DNA of 64,000 nucleotides from Mucilaginibacter sp. PAMB04168 (lineage in GTDB: Bacteria > Bacteroidota > Bacteroidia > Sphingobacteriales > Sphingobacteriaceae): the NCBI RefSeq assembly GCF_039634365.2, contig NZ_CP155079.2, forward strand, positions 868,001-932,000, given 5' to 3'. Both the position numbers and the translations under genes were made by a program. The notes under the pieces are model-generated. The model was not told the origin of the DNA and did not search any database. It saw nothing but the letters and a program-made list of their open reading frames with translations. Shown one piece after another: positions 35,074 to 44,700 of this stretch. How positions within the stretch are numbered: the stretch's first letter is position 1; the number at the start of each line of letters is the position of its first letter.

Positions 35074-35925
35074 TTGGAAGCATCTTTATGGAACTCAAAA
35101 AAACTTACCCCTGAGTTCACGGATGAGCAGATATTTTCATTATTAAGAGCAAATCTTTTAAAAAAACCTTTTGGCCCTGATGAGACTCAAGATACAAGAG
35201 GATTAGTTATATCCGGACTTGAGCTGTGGAGGCAGGATTCCAAAGCAGAACTTTTACACATTTTCTTTCTTGACAAACAGTTGAGAGATTTTCTTGAAGA
35301 AACACGTTTGCCTGATTTAGAAAATATTAAACAATTTCTTTACGAAAATGGAGAAATCAAAGAAATCTTCCGTAGGTATTCGAACGCCACAACCGAACAC
35401 TTTACTTATAAGTTTGCATTGCATATGCCCAATGAGGCAGATGGATATGCCTTTTCGTTAACTATTGAGGATAATGGTTCGGTAGATTTATATTTTTCGC
35501 AAGGCACAAATGGCGGTCGTATGTCAGACAAGTTTTATACAGACTTAACTAAGCAGAATGACACGACTTCATTAACCATTTTAAAGATGTTTAGACTTGC
35601 GCTAAATACAATTGCATATATGAATTGCTTTCCAGATTGTGTTACAGATGGTGTGCCAAAAGATTTATTTGAACCAAGCGTTCGCAATACAGATAGAAAC
35701 ATCACATTCCACATATCTGAAAAGATCAGGGATATTGGCAATTCAACAACATCAAAAATGCCTCATTTCAGAAAGGGACATTTTAGGGTGCTTCAATCGG
35801 ACTATTTCGCTAACAAAAAAGGACAAACTATTTTCGTAGCCGAAACAATGGTAAAAGGAAAAGCGAAAACTGTTTCAGTGTCAGATGATATTAACGAGTT
35901 TATGAATAATCCACTTACAGATTGA
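35074..35925 (+). CDS. Unknown protein with an HFRKGHFR motif
   Basis: 283 residues from a TTG start (35074); there is no in-frame ATG near the beginning. The first half has FFLDKQLRDFLEETRLPDLENIKQFL; the middle is beta-rich (GYAFSLTIEDNGSVDLYFSQ); near the C-terminus HFRKGHFRVLQ is followed by GQTIFVAETMVKG. The H[FW]RxGH[FW]R plus late beta hairpin reminds me of the C-terminal region of AcrVA2-like proteins of phages and plasmids, but that is a motif resemblance only. Confidence 0.5.
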   Translation: MEASLWNSKKLTPEFTDEQIFSLLRANLLKKPFGPDETQDTRGLVISGLELWRQDSKAELLHIFFLDKQLRDFLEETRLPDLENIKQFLYENGEIKEIFRRYSNATTEHFTYKFALHMPNEADGYAFSLTIEDNGSVDLYFSQGTNGGRMSDKFYTDLTKQNDTTSLTILKMFRLALNTIAYMNCFPDCVTDGVPKDLFEPSVRNTDRNITFHISEKIRDIGNSTTSKMPHFRKGHFRVLQSDYFANKKGQTIFVAETMVKGKAKTVSVSDDINEFMNNPLTD

Positions 35926-36121
35926 CCTTTTAAAGCTTGGATGGATAGCTAAACTATAACCTTGAACGCTAAATTAGCCACGTTAATTGAAGATTTTGAA
36001 CTTTAAAATAATGTAAATCTTTAAGTGGAATGAACTTATAATTTGATCACATTGAGCTTTTTTAACGATACCGTCGAGACAGAAGTGATTTATTTGAATA
36101 GATCACATTAAAGCTAGACAA

Positions 36122-36874
36122 TTATTGTTGCTTTGAACTTTCGGCTTCCTTCGCCATTTTTTCTTCCGATTTAAACATGTCAGGATAAACTTCCTTGATA
36201 TTTTTGTCTACTTCTCCTTTGATACCATAATGATATATATATAACCCATATCCTGTAATATCAAGATGATTACCCCAAATGGAAATAGTGCCTGAATTAT
36301 TAAGAAGAGGATAAAGTTCTTTAGTATCTTGGTATATTGATCCTCGGAACGGTGTTTTAAACTCTGCCATATCATCAAATAATGATACCCCAAACATATT
36401 CAGTTGATTTAAACAGTAGCTCAAATTAACAAAGTCATTCCAGCCATAAACCCCATTCAAGTGGGCCGCGAATAGGTTGGCAAAAACTTTCGACTTTTCA
36501 ATTTGGAGGAAATTATCATTGAATATCATAATTTGTTCCATTACCTTTTCACGATATTTTTCATCTGTATCAAAATCGTTCTTAAACTCATCAAACTTTT
36601 CTCTAGGTAATTTTCCAGTGTGGAACTCTTTGAGAAAAGTTAAAATTTTCTTAGTGAAAAATATTTCCTTTACTTTTAATCCAGATTTGACAACGCCCAC
36701 AACTGTTTTAACAATAGGGATTTCTTTGAGAATATCATCGCTAACAAATGCATCCAATCCTATCTCCGCATAATCTAACGCGTTGTCAAAATTGTCAGAG
36801 ACTAGAGCATTAGCGACTTCTTTGCTCGTATCTTTATGCTCTGCGTAGGAGTCTTCTGTGGTTGTATCGGCCAT
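36122..36874 (-). CDS. Unknown protein with a hydrophobic central helix region
   Basis: 250 residues from ATG 36874 (MADTTTEDSYAEH); the frame is open 96 bases further, but that part looks untranslated. After an acidic N-terminus comes IPIVKTVVGVVKSGLKVKEIFFTKKILTFLKEF (written here as landmarks IPIVKTVVG and FFTKKILTFL), a weakly hydrophobic pair of helices, then a helical segment and a beta-rich C-terminal part. I have seen this IPIVKxxVG..K layout in hypothetical proteins of defence neighbourhoods, function unknown. Convergent with the HFRKGHFR gene. Confidence 0.5.
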   Translation of the reverse strand: MADTTTEDSYAEHKDTSKEVANALVSDNFDNALDYAEIGLDAFVSDDILKEIPIVKTVVGVVKSGLKVKEIFFTKKILTFLKEFHTGKLPREKFDEFKNDFDTDEKYREKVMEQIMIFNDNFLQIEKSKVFANLFAAHLNGVYGWNDFVNLSYCLNQLNMFGVSLFDDMAEFKTPFRGSIYQDTKELYPLLNNSGTISIWGNHLDITGYGLYIYHYGIKGEVDKNIKEVYPDMFKSEEKMAKEAESSKQQ

Positions 36875-36975
36875 CTTATATTGGGGAGTTGTGTATGTTG
36901 TAAGTGACGTTATTAAATGTACTCTAGTTATATAAATATTAAATCTAAATGTAGTAAACGCCTTAGACACAAATC

Positions 36976-37031
36976 AACTACAGTTCATATTAAGGGGATA
37001 TAAAAACCCTTTTTTTGATAAAAGTGTAGTT
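36976..37031. repeat. Long-spaced dyad family 2, copy B
   Basis: AACTACA (36976-36982) and its perfect complement TGTAGTT (37025-37031) with a 42-base spacer containing GGGGATATAAAAACCC followed by seven T. It lies 102 bases upstream of the minus-strand gene that starts at 36874. Confidence 0.65.
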
Positions 37032-37115
37032 ACATAAGCGTTCACATGTTACTTGCAGATTTTACCTTTTTAATGGTTGAAGGGCAAAGTGGCAACATCA
37101 ATCCTCAAAATCATC

Positions 37116-37172
37116 CACTACAAATTACATAACTAGGGGTTATAAACCCTTTTTCACTTGAAAAGTATAGTT
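37116..37172. repeat. Long-spaced dyad family 2, copy C
   Basis: CACTACA (37116-37122) faces TATAGTT (37166-37172) across 43 bases that contain GGGGTTATAAACCCTTTTT. The outer arms are imperfect, but the inner GGGxTATAAACCC block is the best conserved of the three copies. Confidence 0.6.
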
Positions 37173-37273
37173 GATAATAATTTCTCTTCATTGATTGTAT
37201 CGATAAACAATACCGTTTGGAGAGTATACTGTAAATAGTTCAATGGCATCAATGGTACGTTATACTCCATAAT

Positions 37274-37300
37274 AACGCTAGGCTTAGTCAGCCTGGCGTT
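37274..37300. other. Strong hairpin in the gene-free right end
   Basis: AACGCTAGGCT / AGCCTGGCGTT forms an 11-bp stem with one T-G pair and a 5-base loop. No T run follows on the plus strand, so it is not a standard terminator. It lies in the gene-free right end of the element (36875-37940), which otherwise holds the dyads, the arm repeats and attR. Confidence 0.6.
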
Positions 37301-37401
37301 CTGGTAAAATGTCTGACAGGGTCACTCAAGCAGCAATCATGCTTCCTTTACTTTTAAAACATACAGATAACTATTCTTTAAAAGTCAACCCACTCAATCT
37401 A

Positions 37402-37516
37402 AAGTGTCCAAACACCTTCTATAAAACATACATCCTGAAGTACCCGCATCTATATTTATAGTGGACACTTCAACACAAAGGGTCTATAAGAAAACCTTTT
37501 GGTCAATATGTGTCCA
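37402..37516. repeat. Three GTGTCCA-type arms including 41-nt copy 4
   Basis: TGGACAC (37462-37468) and GTGTCCA (37510-37516) are perfect complements with a 41-base spacer, the fourth instance of this spacing in the element. A third arm, AAGTGTCCA at 37402-37410, pairs in the opposite sense with TGGACACTT (37462-37470) across 51 bases. Confidence 0.8.
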
Positions 37517-37860
37517 TTGGTATGTTGTCAGTCCATGCTTTAAGTTCCCTTTATAAAGTTATAAATTCTTACAAACGTGGATTGAGGAAGGTGAGTGACT
37601 ATAGAATTATTTAGCAAAGTTACACTTATAGCTGCTGTAGCGCATGAAAGACTACGGCATAAACACAAATCAGCCTACTACCCAATATTTATTCCGTTTC
37701 CTTTCTTGCTTGATTGCTATAAGCGTGTGTGGGCATCATAATTCTTTATTCACTTAACTTCATAGACATGGGAGACACATCTTAAACCAATGTTTGACTT
37801 TACAAGGTAAAGGGCTACATTAGCTTTACAGTTCATTAAATTATTAATTCGGCATACGTG

Positions 37861-37879
37861 TTAGTACATAGATAGTACA
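37861..37879 (+). repeat. Right arm-type integrase repeats
   Basis: TTAGTACA (37861-37868) and ATAGTACA (37872-37879), 11 bp apart, 61 bases before attR. They match the pair near attL in word and phase. Confidence 0.68.
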
Positions 37880-37940
37880 TTTAACATTAAAAGGTTAAAA
37901 AACTTGCATTCGAACCTGTGACCTATGGATAAACCTTCTT

Positions 37941-37983
37941 CTGTTAATCAGAGGGTCGCTGGTTCGAGCCCAGCCTCAGGAGC
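37941..37983 (+). repeat. attR: second copy of the 43-bp tRNA-Asn repeat
   Basis: Identical over 43 bases to 14873-14915. It contains only the 3' half of the tRNA, from the anticodon loop on, so it is not a functional tRNA gene; it marks the right end of the element. Confidence 0.95.
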
Positions 37984-37990
37984 CAATGCA

Positions 37991-38023
37991 AAAAGCCTTA
38001 CCATGCCCGGTAAGGCTTTTTTG
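37991..38023 (+). terminator. Terminator following attR
   Basis: AAAAGCCTTACC / GGTAAGGCTTTT, a perfect 12-bp stem with a 6-base loop and a T run. It probably terminated the tRNA-Asn transcript before the 23-kb element inserted. Confidence 0.87.
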
Positions 38024-38120
38024 TTTCTAGGCCATTTACGATATCCTATCTGAAACACTCAGATGTTCGTAAAATGTTCGCACACTGTTTGTACAACCGT
38101 TGGCCACAACAAACAATGTT

Positions 38121-39038
38121 ATGGTCTACTTAAAATTCTTTCTCAATTACAAGCGTCAAACCCTGGGCCAACCAAGTTCAGTTCTCCTAAGAGTTACATT
38201 CAACCGTCGTAACACATCTATTACTACTAGTGTACGAGTAAAAACAGATGAGTAGGATGCTACATTAGGTCAGGTCAAGCGTGCAAACGCAAACTTCCAA
38301 CTTCTAAACAATAAGCTAACCGAACTTGATCTGCGAGTTCAGAAAGTCGCTCTACGACTTGAAGACAATAATGAGTTCTCATTCGAGCAATTAAAGGAAG
38401 GCCTCATAGACAAACCGAAAGCTATTCAACGTTCATTAACTTTTAATGAGTATGCAGCTCAAGTAATCCAAGAGCTCAAAGAAGTCAAGCGTACGGGTAA
38501 CGCTGTTGTATACCAAACAGCACTGAACCGTTTAGAACAGTTCTGTAGCAATTCTAAATTAAAGTTCACAGACATTAACTTTACATTGCTCGATAGTTTC
38601 AGCAGACATCTAACGGTTAGAGGCTTAAAACCTAACTCAATCGGTAACTACTTCAGGTCAATCAGAGCTATTTACAACAAAGCTATTAAGGCAAAATTGG
38701 TTGATCGGTTATACTATCCATTCACGGAGATTTCTATTAAGACTGTCAGAACAGCAAAGCGCGCAATCACAATAGACCACATAGCTAAGTTGAGCAAACT
38801 AGAGCTGCGACCCAATAGTAAAGAATGGCATGCACGTAATTACTTCTTCTTAAGTTTTAATTTGATAGGTATATCATTTACAGACTTAATCTATCTTAAA
38901 CCGGATAACATCATCAAGGGCAGGGCAGTCTACCGACGTAGGAAGACAAAGAAAGAATATAGTATTAAACTTACTACAATGGCTCAACGACTGTTAACCT
39001 ATTATCGACATACCGGAAAGTACCTGCTGCCTATTTAA
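38121..39038 (+). pseudogene. Disrupted tyrosine integrase of a second element
   Basis: From ATG 38121 the frame reads MVYLKFFLNYKRQ and then follows the integrase at 15053 closely. It has an in-frame TAG at 38251-38253 exactly where the intact protein has W45 (NDWDK), and it ends at TAA 39036-39038 after KYLLPI, corresponding to residue 304 of 404. The lost part contains the catalytic RH, H and Y residues, so the gene is dead in two ways. The 90 bases before it also match the region before the intact integrase. It is the left-end remnant of an older related element in the same tRNA site. Confidence 0.9.
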
Positions 39039-39738
39039 CGCCTAGTATCCTAAGAAATGTTGTGCTTCTTTGAGTAAGTCTGCTACAGTTACTTAGATAG
39101 AAAGTTGATGAGTACCGATTCAAATTTTATAAATATTGTTCTACATCTTTTTTCCGGAAAAACGTTTACCTCCTGCCCATTTTTAAGACCTTCACAGACC
39201 ATAAATAGAAACTAAATTCTAGCAAATACCTCAAGATCTCATATGTAATGGTTCGTTTTTAGTCCTATTAAGGCTCCCTTTCCTAGCGAGCCCCAATGGT
39301 ACTCGAACCGCTTAAACACTACAATCCAAAGCACTCAATAATCTGATATCTTCTAACCAGTGGTTCGAACTCTGCCAGTCTGGGGAAGTTGAATACATTG
39401 CTCGAAAAGTGACGGCTTTTTTTATTATAATTATAAATTAAGCGGATTATTCGAGTTGGAATTTACTATTGCAAAATATGATTCTTTTATGGTTCGAGCC
39501 CATCCTGAAAACCTTCGCTGCAACGCATCCTAATTAAATGAGTTAATTAAAAATGCGCCAGTTGATGTTCATAAACACGATTGTGGCAATACTTTATTAA
39601 GACTGTAGATTTGACTGTATTTTACCCTGGCAATGACGAGCAACATTGAAATTTGATTTCACGTTAAACAATCTTTCTACCTCCTGTGAAATGCTGAACA
39701 TAGACTTTTAGGTTGAAGTTTTGTTTCTAATCGTAACG
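39039..39738. other. Gene-free debris with tRNA T-arm-like words
   Basis: 700 bases without a gene. Three T-arm-like words lie within 210 bases: CTCGAACC near 39293 (minus sense), GTGGTTCGAACTC near 39360, and ATGGTTCGAGCCCAT near 39488. They may be fragments of tRNA ends left by earlier insertions and deletions. The rest is AT-rich and shows no repeat or hairpin that I would defend. Confidence 0.4.
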
Positions 39739-40341
39739 TTAAACTGCAAGCAATATACCTGAAGACAGTAGCAGCGAAATGTATAAAAAATCCTTAATAG
39801 TTGCCTGGCTTTTGAGGAAACGGGTTGCTTGACTAATCTGGTTTTCTACGGTCCTTTTTGATATTCGTAACCGTTCCGCAATCTCATCGTTAGACAAATC
39901 TTCTTTTCTACTTAAAATGAAAATCTCTCTGCACCTGGCAGGGAGGGGCGTGAGGTATTGCTCTAATTTATAAAACAATTCGTCTTTGCCATAACGGTTA
40001 ACGGCAATATTTTCTACAACCGGCAACAAGTAATCTATATCACTCCCTAACGTATCAACCAAATGCGGTTTAGCGGCGTTGCTTTTTAAATACTTGTAGC
40101 AATTATACCGTACTGCGGTAAAAAGGTAGGCCGGAAAAGATGTAATTACCAGTTGATGCCTGCGGTCCCAAAGGGTTATAAATATATCATGCACTATCTC
40201 CAAACTGGTATGCTCGTCATCCAGGTACTTAACAGCAGTTTTGAAAAGTTTATACCAATACTTTTCAAACAGCTCACGAAAAGCTTGATCATCGTCAGAC
40301 TGTATAGCCGACCACAAAACAGGATCAAATAGTTTGGACAT
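39739..40341 (-). CDS. ECF sigma factor of the PUL (FecI-like)
   Basis: 200 residues. Region 2: DDQAFRELFEKYWYKLFKTAVKYL and SLEIVHDIFITLWDRR; region 4: LPARCREIFILSRKEDLSNDEIAERLRISKRTVENQI. A short hydrophobic tail (FLYISLLLSSGILLAV) is common in this Bacteroidota group. It is divergent from the FecR-like gene, with 127 bases between them, and together with FecR and the STN-bearing SusC it should form a trans-envelope signalling chain switching on the locus when substrate is bound. Confidence 0.93.
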   Translation of the reverse strand: MSKLFDPVLWSAIQSDDDQAFRELFEKYWYKLFKTAVKYLDDEHTSLEIVHDIFITLWDRRHQLVITSFPAYLFTAVRYNCYKYLKSNAAKPHLVDTLGSDIDYLLPVVENIAVNRYGKDELFYKLEQYLTPLPARCREIFILSRKEDLSNDEIAERLRISKRTVENQISQATRFLKSQATIKDFLYISLLLSSGILLAV

Positions 40342-40468
40342 ATAATTGGTTATCCAAATAACAAAAAATTATATGACTTTTCAAAAAAAGCTTTTTCTAA
40401 AAAAATAATTTAAAAAGCGTGTGAGTCAGCCATATTGTTTTCGCACTCCTATAATAGAACCACACCAA

Positions 40469-41605
40469 ATGGACCGGGAAGAATACCTAAAACTGGCAGC
40501 TAAATATTTAAACGGAGAGTGCACCCCCGAAGAGGAGGCTGCATTGATGTCTTATTCAGACGGCGTATCATTGGATGACGACCAAACGAATGAGATACCT
40601 GCAAAGCACTTATTTGCTTACAAACAGTTAAAGGGTAAAATAGACAATCACTTACAAAAAACTAAAGTTAGCAGTAATAGCCCCCGTTACTCCAAATGGA
40701 TAGGAGTCGCTGCCGCTGTATTAATTTTTGCGTTAGGAGCATTGTGGATTTTTCATTCACCACGCCCTGCTGCAACTACACAAATAACATACAAGCCCAA
40801 AAATCCTGTTGTAAACAAAGGCACTGCACTCATATTAGCTGATGGTGAACAAGTGGATTTGAACAGCAGCAAATCACAAAGCTTAAACAATAAATCAGCG
40901 CAAATTGAACTGGTGACCAAAGGTCATATTAAATACCGCGAAGGCGTTGCTACTGATGAGCAACCATTGGTTTATCATACTGTTGCTACCCCTGTTGGCG
41001 AACATTACGAGTTAGAATTATCAGATGGTAGCAAAATATGGCTCAATGCGCAATCATCGGTGAAGTTCCCGGTACTATTTAATAAATCTCACCGCGATAT
41101 AGAGATTAGCGGAGAGGCCTACTTTGAGGTAGCAAAAAATAAGGCCGCACCATTTACCGTGTCTGTTAACGGAACTGCTATACGCGTTTTAGGCACCCAT
41201 TTCAATGTTTCGGCATACCCGGGCGAGCATACCGTAAATACTACGCTGCTTGAAGGTTCGGTTGAGTTGGTTGCCGGTGACCATAAAACTTTATTATCTC
41301 CAGGAAAAATTGGCATTGTTGATCCGGTAAAACAAAGTTTTAAGGTGGAGGATGCAGATATTGATCAAACTATGGCTTGGAAAGGCGGCCTGTTCGTTTT
41401 CCGCGATGAGAATATTTGCGAAGTAATGAAAATTGCGGCTCGCTGGTATGGTGTTAACATTGAAGTTGCTGATGATGTAAAAACCAAAACCTTCGGTGGT
41501 ACCGTATCGCAAAACCGCAGTCTTACCGATTTTATGGAATTAATTAAACTAACAGGGGGCATTAACTATAAAATAACAGGAAGGAAGGTAACCGTCATGA
41601 AGTAA
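40469..41605 (+). CDS. FecR-family anti-sigma factor
   Basis: 378 residues from ATG 40469 (MDREEYLKLAAKYLNGECTP); the 16 extra residues upstream are not family-like. Cytoplasmic N-terminal sigma-binding part, one membrane span (about 90-110, WIGVAAAVLIFALGALWIF), periplasmic FecR domain with LPDGSKIWLNAQSSVKFP-type strand (here ELSDGSKIWLNAQS) and a C-terminal DUF4974-type domain (VMKIAARWYGVNIE). It holds the sigma factor until SusC signals. Confidence 0.93.
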   Translation: MDREEYLKLAAKYLNGECTPEEEAALMSYSDGVSLDDDQTNEIPAKHLFAYKQLKGKIDNHLQKTKVSSNSPRYSKWIGVAAAVLIFALGALWIFHSPRPAATTQITYKPKNPVVNKGTALILADGEQVDLNSSKSQSLNNKSAQIELVTKGHIKYREGVATDEQPLVYHTVATPVGEHYELELSDGSKIWLNAQSSVKFPVLFNKSHRDIEISGEAYFEVAKNKAAPFTVSVNGTAIRVLGTHFNVSAYPGEHTVNTTLLEGSVELVAGDHKTLLSPGKIGIVDPVKQSFKVEDADIDQTMAWKGGLFVFRDENICEVMKIAARWYGVNIEVADDVKTKTFGGTVSQNRSLTDFMELIKLTGGINYKITGRKVTVMK

Positions 41606-41723
41606 TATCACCGGCGGTTGAAAAAAGGAAAAGCCGAAAGCGCTGCAACGCTCCCGGCATTCGAAATCAGCCGTAAAAAAGAATGTAATCGACACAAACC
41701 AATTACTAAACCAATTAAACCAA

Positions 41724-44700
41724 ATGTATGAAAATTTTACTGCAAAAATTTGCAGGTGCTATTTCTATGCGCAAAAACCTTTACTAATTATGAAACTTAC
41801 TTTCGCTTTGCTGCTGCTTGCTCTTTTGGAAGTGAGTGCTACTGCCATAGCCCAAAAAGTAAGCTTAAACCAACGCAATGCCACGTTAAAAGTGGTGTTG
41901 GAGGAAATAAGAAAACAAAGCGGTTACGAAATTTTATATGATGCCGAACTAATTAAACAGGTAAGGAACGTAACGGTTACGGTTGAACAGGTAAGTGTTG
42001 ATGAAGCACTGAAAAAATGCCTTGACAATCAACCGCTTACTTACGTTATTAAAAACAAAACCATTGCTATAATACCTATACGCCCAACTCAAAATGCCCC
42101 CGGGGCGGCTATACAAATAAAAGGTACCGTTACCGACGAAGATAAGCAACCTTTGCCAGGTGTTAACATACGCCTCAAAGGGGGCGGCGTGGCAGCGGTA
42201 ACGTCAGCAACGGGGCAGTTCAGTATTAGTGTGCCCGATGCTAACGCCGTACTAGTATTCAGTATGGTTGGCTATGAATCGCGCGAGGTTAAGGTACCGG
42301 GCGATAATACGCAAATTACCGTAACGCTAAAGCAAATAAGCAGTCGGCTTGATGATATTGTGGTAGTTGGCTATGGCACACAACGTAAATCAGATGTTAC
42401 CGGCTCGGTAGCTGGCATAAAAGAGCGTGAGATACAACAAGCCAAATCGGTATCATTTATGGAGGCTATGCAAGGCCGATTGTCGGGTGTACAGGTTACT
42501 TCATCATCAGGTGAACCGGGTAGTGCCGTTAACGTAACCATACGTGGTACCAACTCATTCAACGCAGGCACGCAGCCACTATATGTTATTGATGGAGTAC
42601 AGATTGACGTAAATAACGCCGAGGCTGCGAGTTCGGGCAGAGGTAGCACCTCGTTAACAAACCCGCTTGCTGGTATCAACCCATCAGATATTACTTCGAT
42701 GGAGGTGCTTAAGGATGCGTCGGCAACGGCCATATTTGGCTCGAGGGGTGCTAACGGCGTTATCGTAATCACTACCAAATCGGGCAAAAACAACTCTTCA
42801 ACGCTTGAATTTAATACTTACGGAGGTATAGCCTGGGCACCTAAACATATACCTATGCTTGGCGCGCAAGATTACGCCTATTACCGTTTTGCCACGCTAA
42901 CCGCCGATGGCAACTATGCCATTGATGTAAATAACGATAAGGTTATTGACTTTCGCGATCAGGTTAAAGATTTGAGCGGTGAAGTTAGCCACGATTGGCA
43001 AAAAGAGGCGCTACGCCATGCAGCCACACAAAGCTACAACGTAAGCTACAGCGGCGGTAACTCTCGTACTAACTTTTTAACCTCGGCATCGTACCTTAAT
43101 CAACAGGGTGTGTTAATTAACAATAAGTATGAGCGTTACAGTTTACTGATGAAGATAAACCATAATGCGACCGAAAGGCTAAAATTGGGTGCTAATGTCA
43201 ACTTATCACATGCTATTGGCTCTGGTGTAGCTTCCAACGGTGGTAATGATGTGCCTAACTACATTGGCCTTATGCAAATGCTGGTAATGACCCGGCCCGT
43301 AAATGCGCCTGATCCTACACAACTGGCTCTTGACCCCGATGGCGGCTCATTTTCTAACCCGTTAGATTTTGCTAACCTATCATACAAAAGAAGCCCGCTG
43401 TCTAGGGTACTTACTGATATAAACGCAAATTACCGCATTGTTAATGGCCTTAACCTTGACGCCAGGGCAGGCGCTATTCTTACATTTTCTAAGAACGGCG
43501 AGTTTTATCCAAGCACAGTTTCATGGGGCTATCCGGTAAACGGTTTGGCCTTGTTAAACACCAGTAATACTACCAACTGGTACCAAACTACTACCCTTAC
43601 CTGGAACAAGCGCTTTGCGAAAAACCACTCTTTTACAGCCTTGGCCGGTTTCGAAGTAAACTCCTATCAGCAGGAAGCATCAAGCTGGATTGGACAGGGT
43701 TTTGATGTGCAAAACATTAATCCTATTGATAATATATCAACTGCAAATGTATTGCCTGCCCCGCCCAGCACCGACAAGCAACGCTACGTACGTGTATCAC
43801 AATTTGCCCGTATCAATTACTCATTTAAAGATAAGTACTTGTTAACCGCAACTTTGCGTAACGATGCTTCTTCAAAATTGGCTGAAGGCAACAAATCGGC
43901 CAGGTTTCCAAGTATTGGTTTGGCATGGCGTGCTTCTAAAGAAAATTTCCTGAAGAATGTTTCAGCAATTTCCGACCTCAAATTCAGGGGAAGTTTCGGC
44001 TTAACGGGCAACGAGAGAATACCGCCTTACCAATCATTGTCTACATTGGCACCGGTATACTACTCTACACCTAACAATACAGCATCATTAGGTTTTGCAC
44101 CTAACCTTATAGCCAACCCCATACTTACCTGGGAAACTACTAAAGCATACGATGCCGGTTTTGACCTGAGCTTGCTAAAAGACCGCATTAGCGTTACTGC
44201 CGATGTTTACCTTAAGCAAACTAAAGACCTGCTTTTACAGGCTGATGTTCCGGCACAGTCGGGCTTCATGCGCCAGTACCAAAACTTAGGTCAGATTGAT
44301 AATCGCGGCCTTGAGGTTGCGCTTAATACCATTAACATTCGTACGGGTAATTTTAATTGGAGCTCTAACATTAACATATCTATGAACCGTAATAAGGTAG
44401 TATCATTAGGTAGTGTTAGCTTTATACCTGTTACCGTACGCGGTGGTGTTATTTCAACTGTTGGTCGCGTTATTGTAGGCCAGCCTATTGGTACAGCTTA
44501 TGGCTATGTGTTTGATGGTATTTATCAAATTAGTGATTTCGGTATCAAAACCACAGCAGGTGCTGCGGTAGATCCATCAACCATTACCAGCGCCAACATT
44601 GCCAACTTTGTTTATACACCTAACAGCGGGGTGCCTGCAATGAGCACACGCTCAGCACGTCCGGGTGATAAAAAGTTTAAAGATCTTAACGGCGATGGCG

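Larger units (their letters stand above)
14873..37983 (+). mobile_element. 23-kb integrative element (genomic island) in tRNA-Asn
   Basis: Bounded by perfect 43-bp repeats, with the integrase gene 138 bases inside the left end reading away from it. Paired TAGTACA arm repeats lie near both ends with the same 11-bp phasing. Contents: integrase, SF2-like helicase, UDG-like protein, many small unknown proteins, an AbiC-like protein, a five-gene defence-like operon and an N6-methylase-like protein. I find no relaxase, coupling protein, T4SS, capsid or replication initiator, so it is either mobilised in trans or is a cargo island with integration functions only. The 27-37 kb part is markedly AT-rich compared with the flanking chromosome. 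Confidence 0.93.

Noticed and set aside
36045..36109. Direct repeat GATCACATT at 36045 and 36101
   Set aside because: Nine bases in AT-rich sequence between convergent genes; only two copies, so chance is likely.
14873..37983. Reading the element as a prophage or a conjugative transposon
   Set aside because: No capsid, terminase, portal, relaxase, coupling ATPase or Tra genes are visible; only integration functions and cargo.
38586..39038. Annotating the 150-codon frame as a separate small integrase
   Set aside because: The homology continues upstream through a single stop codon to ATG 38121 and the catalytic end is missing, so it is part of a pseudogene.
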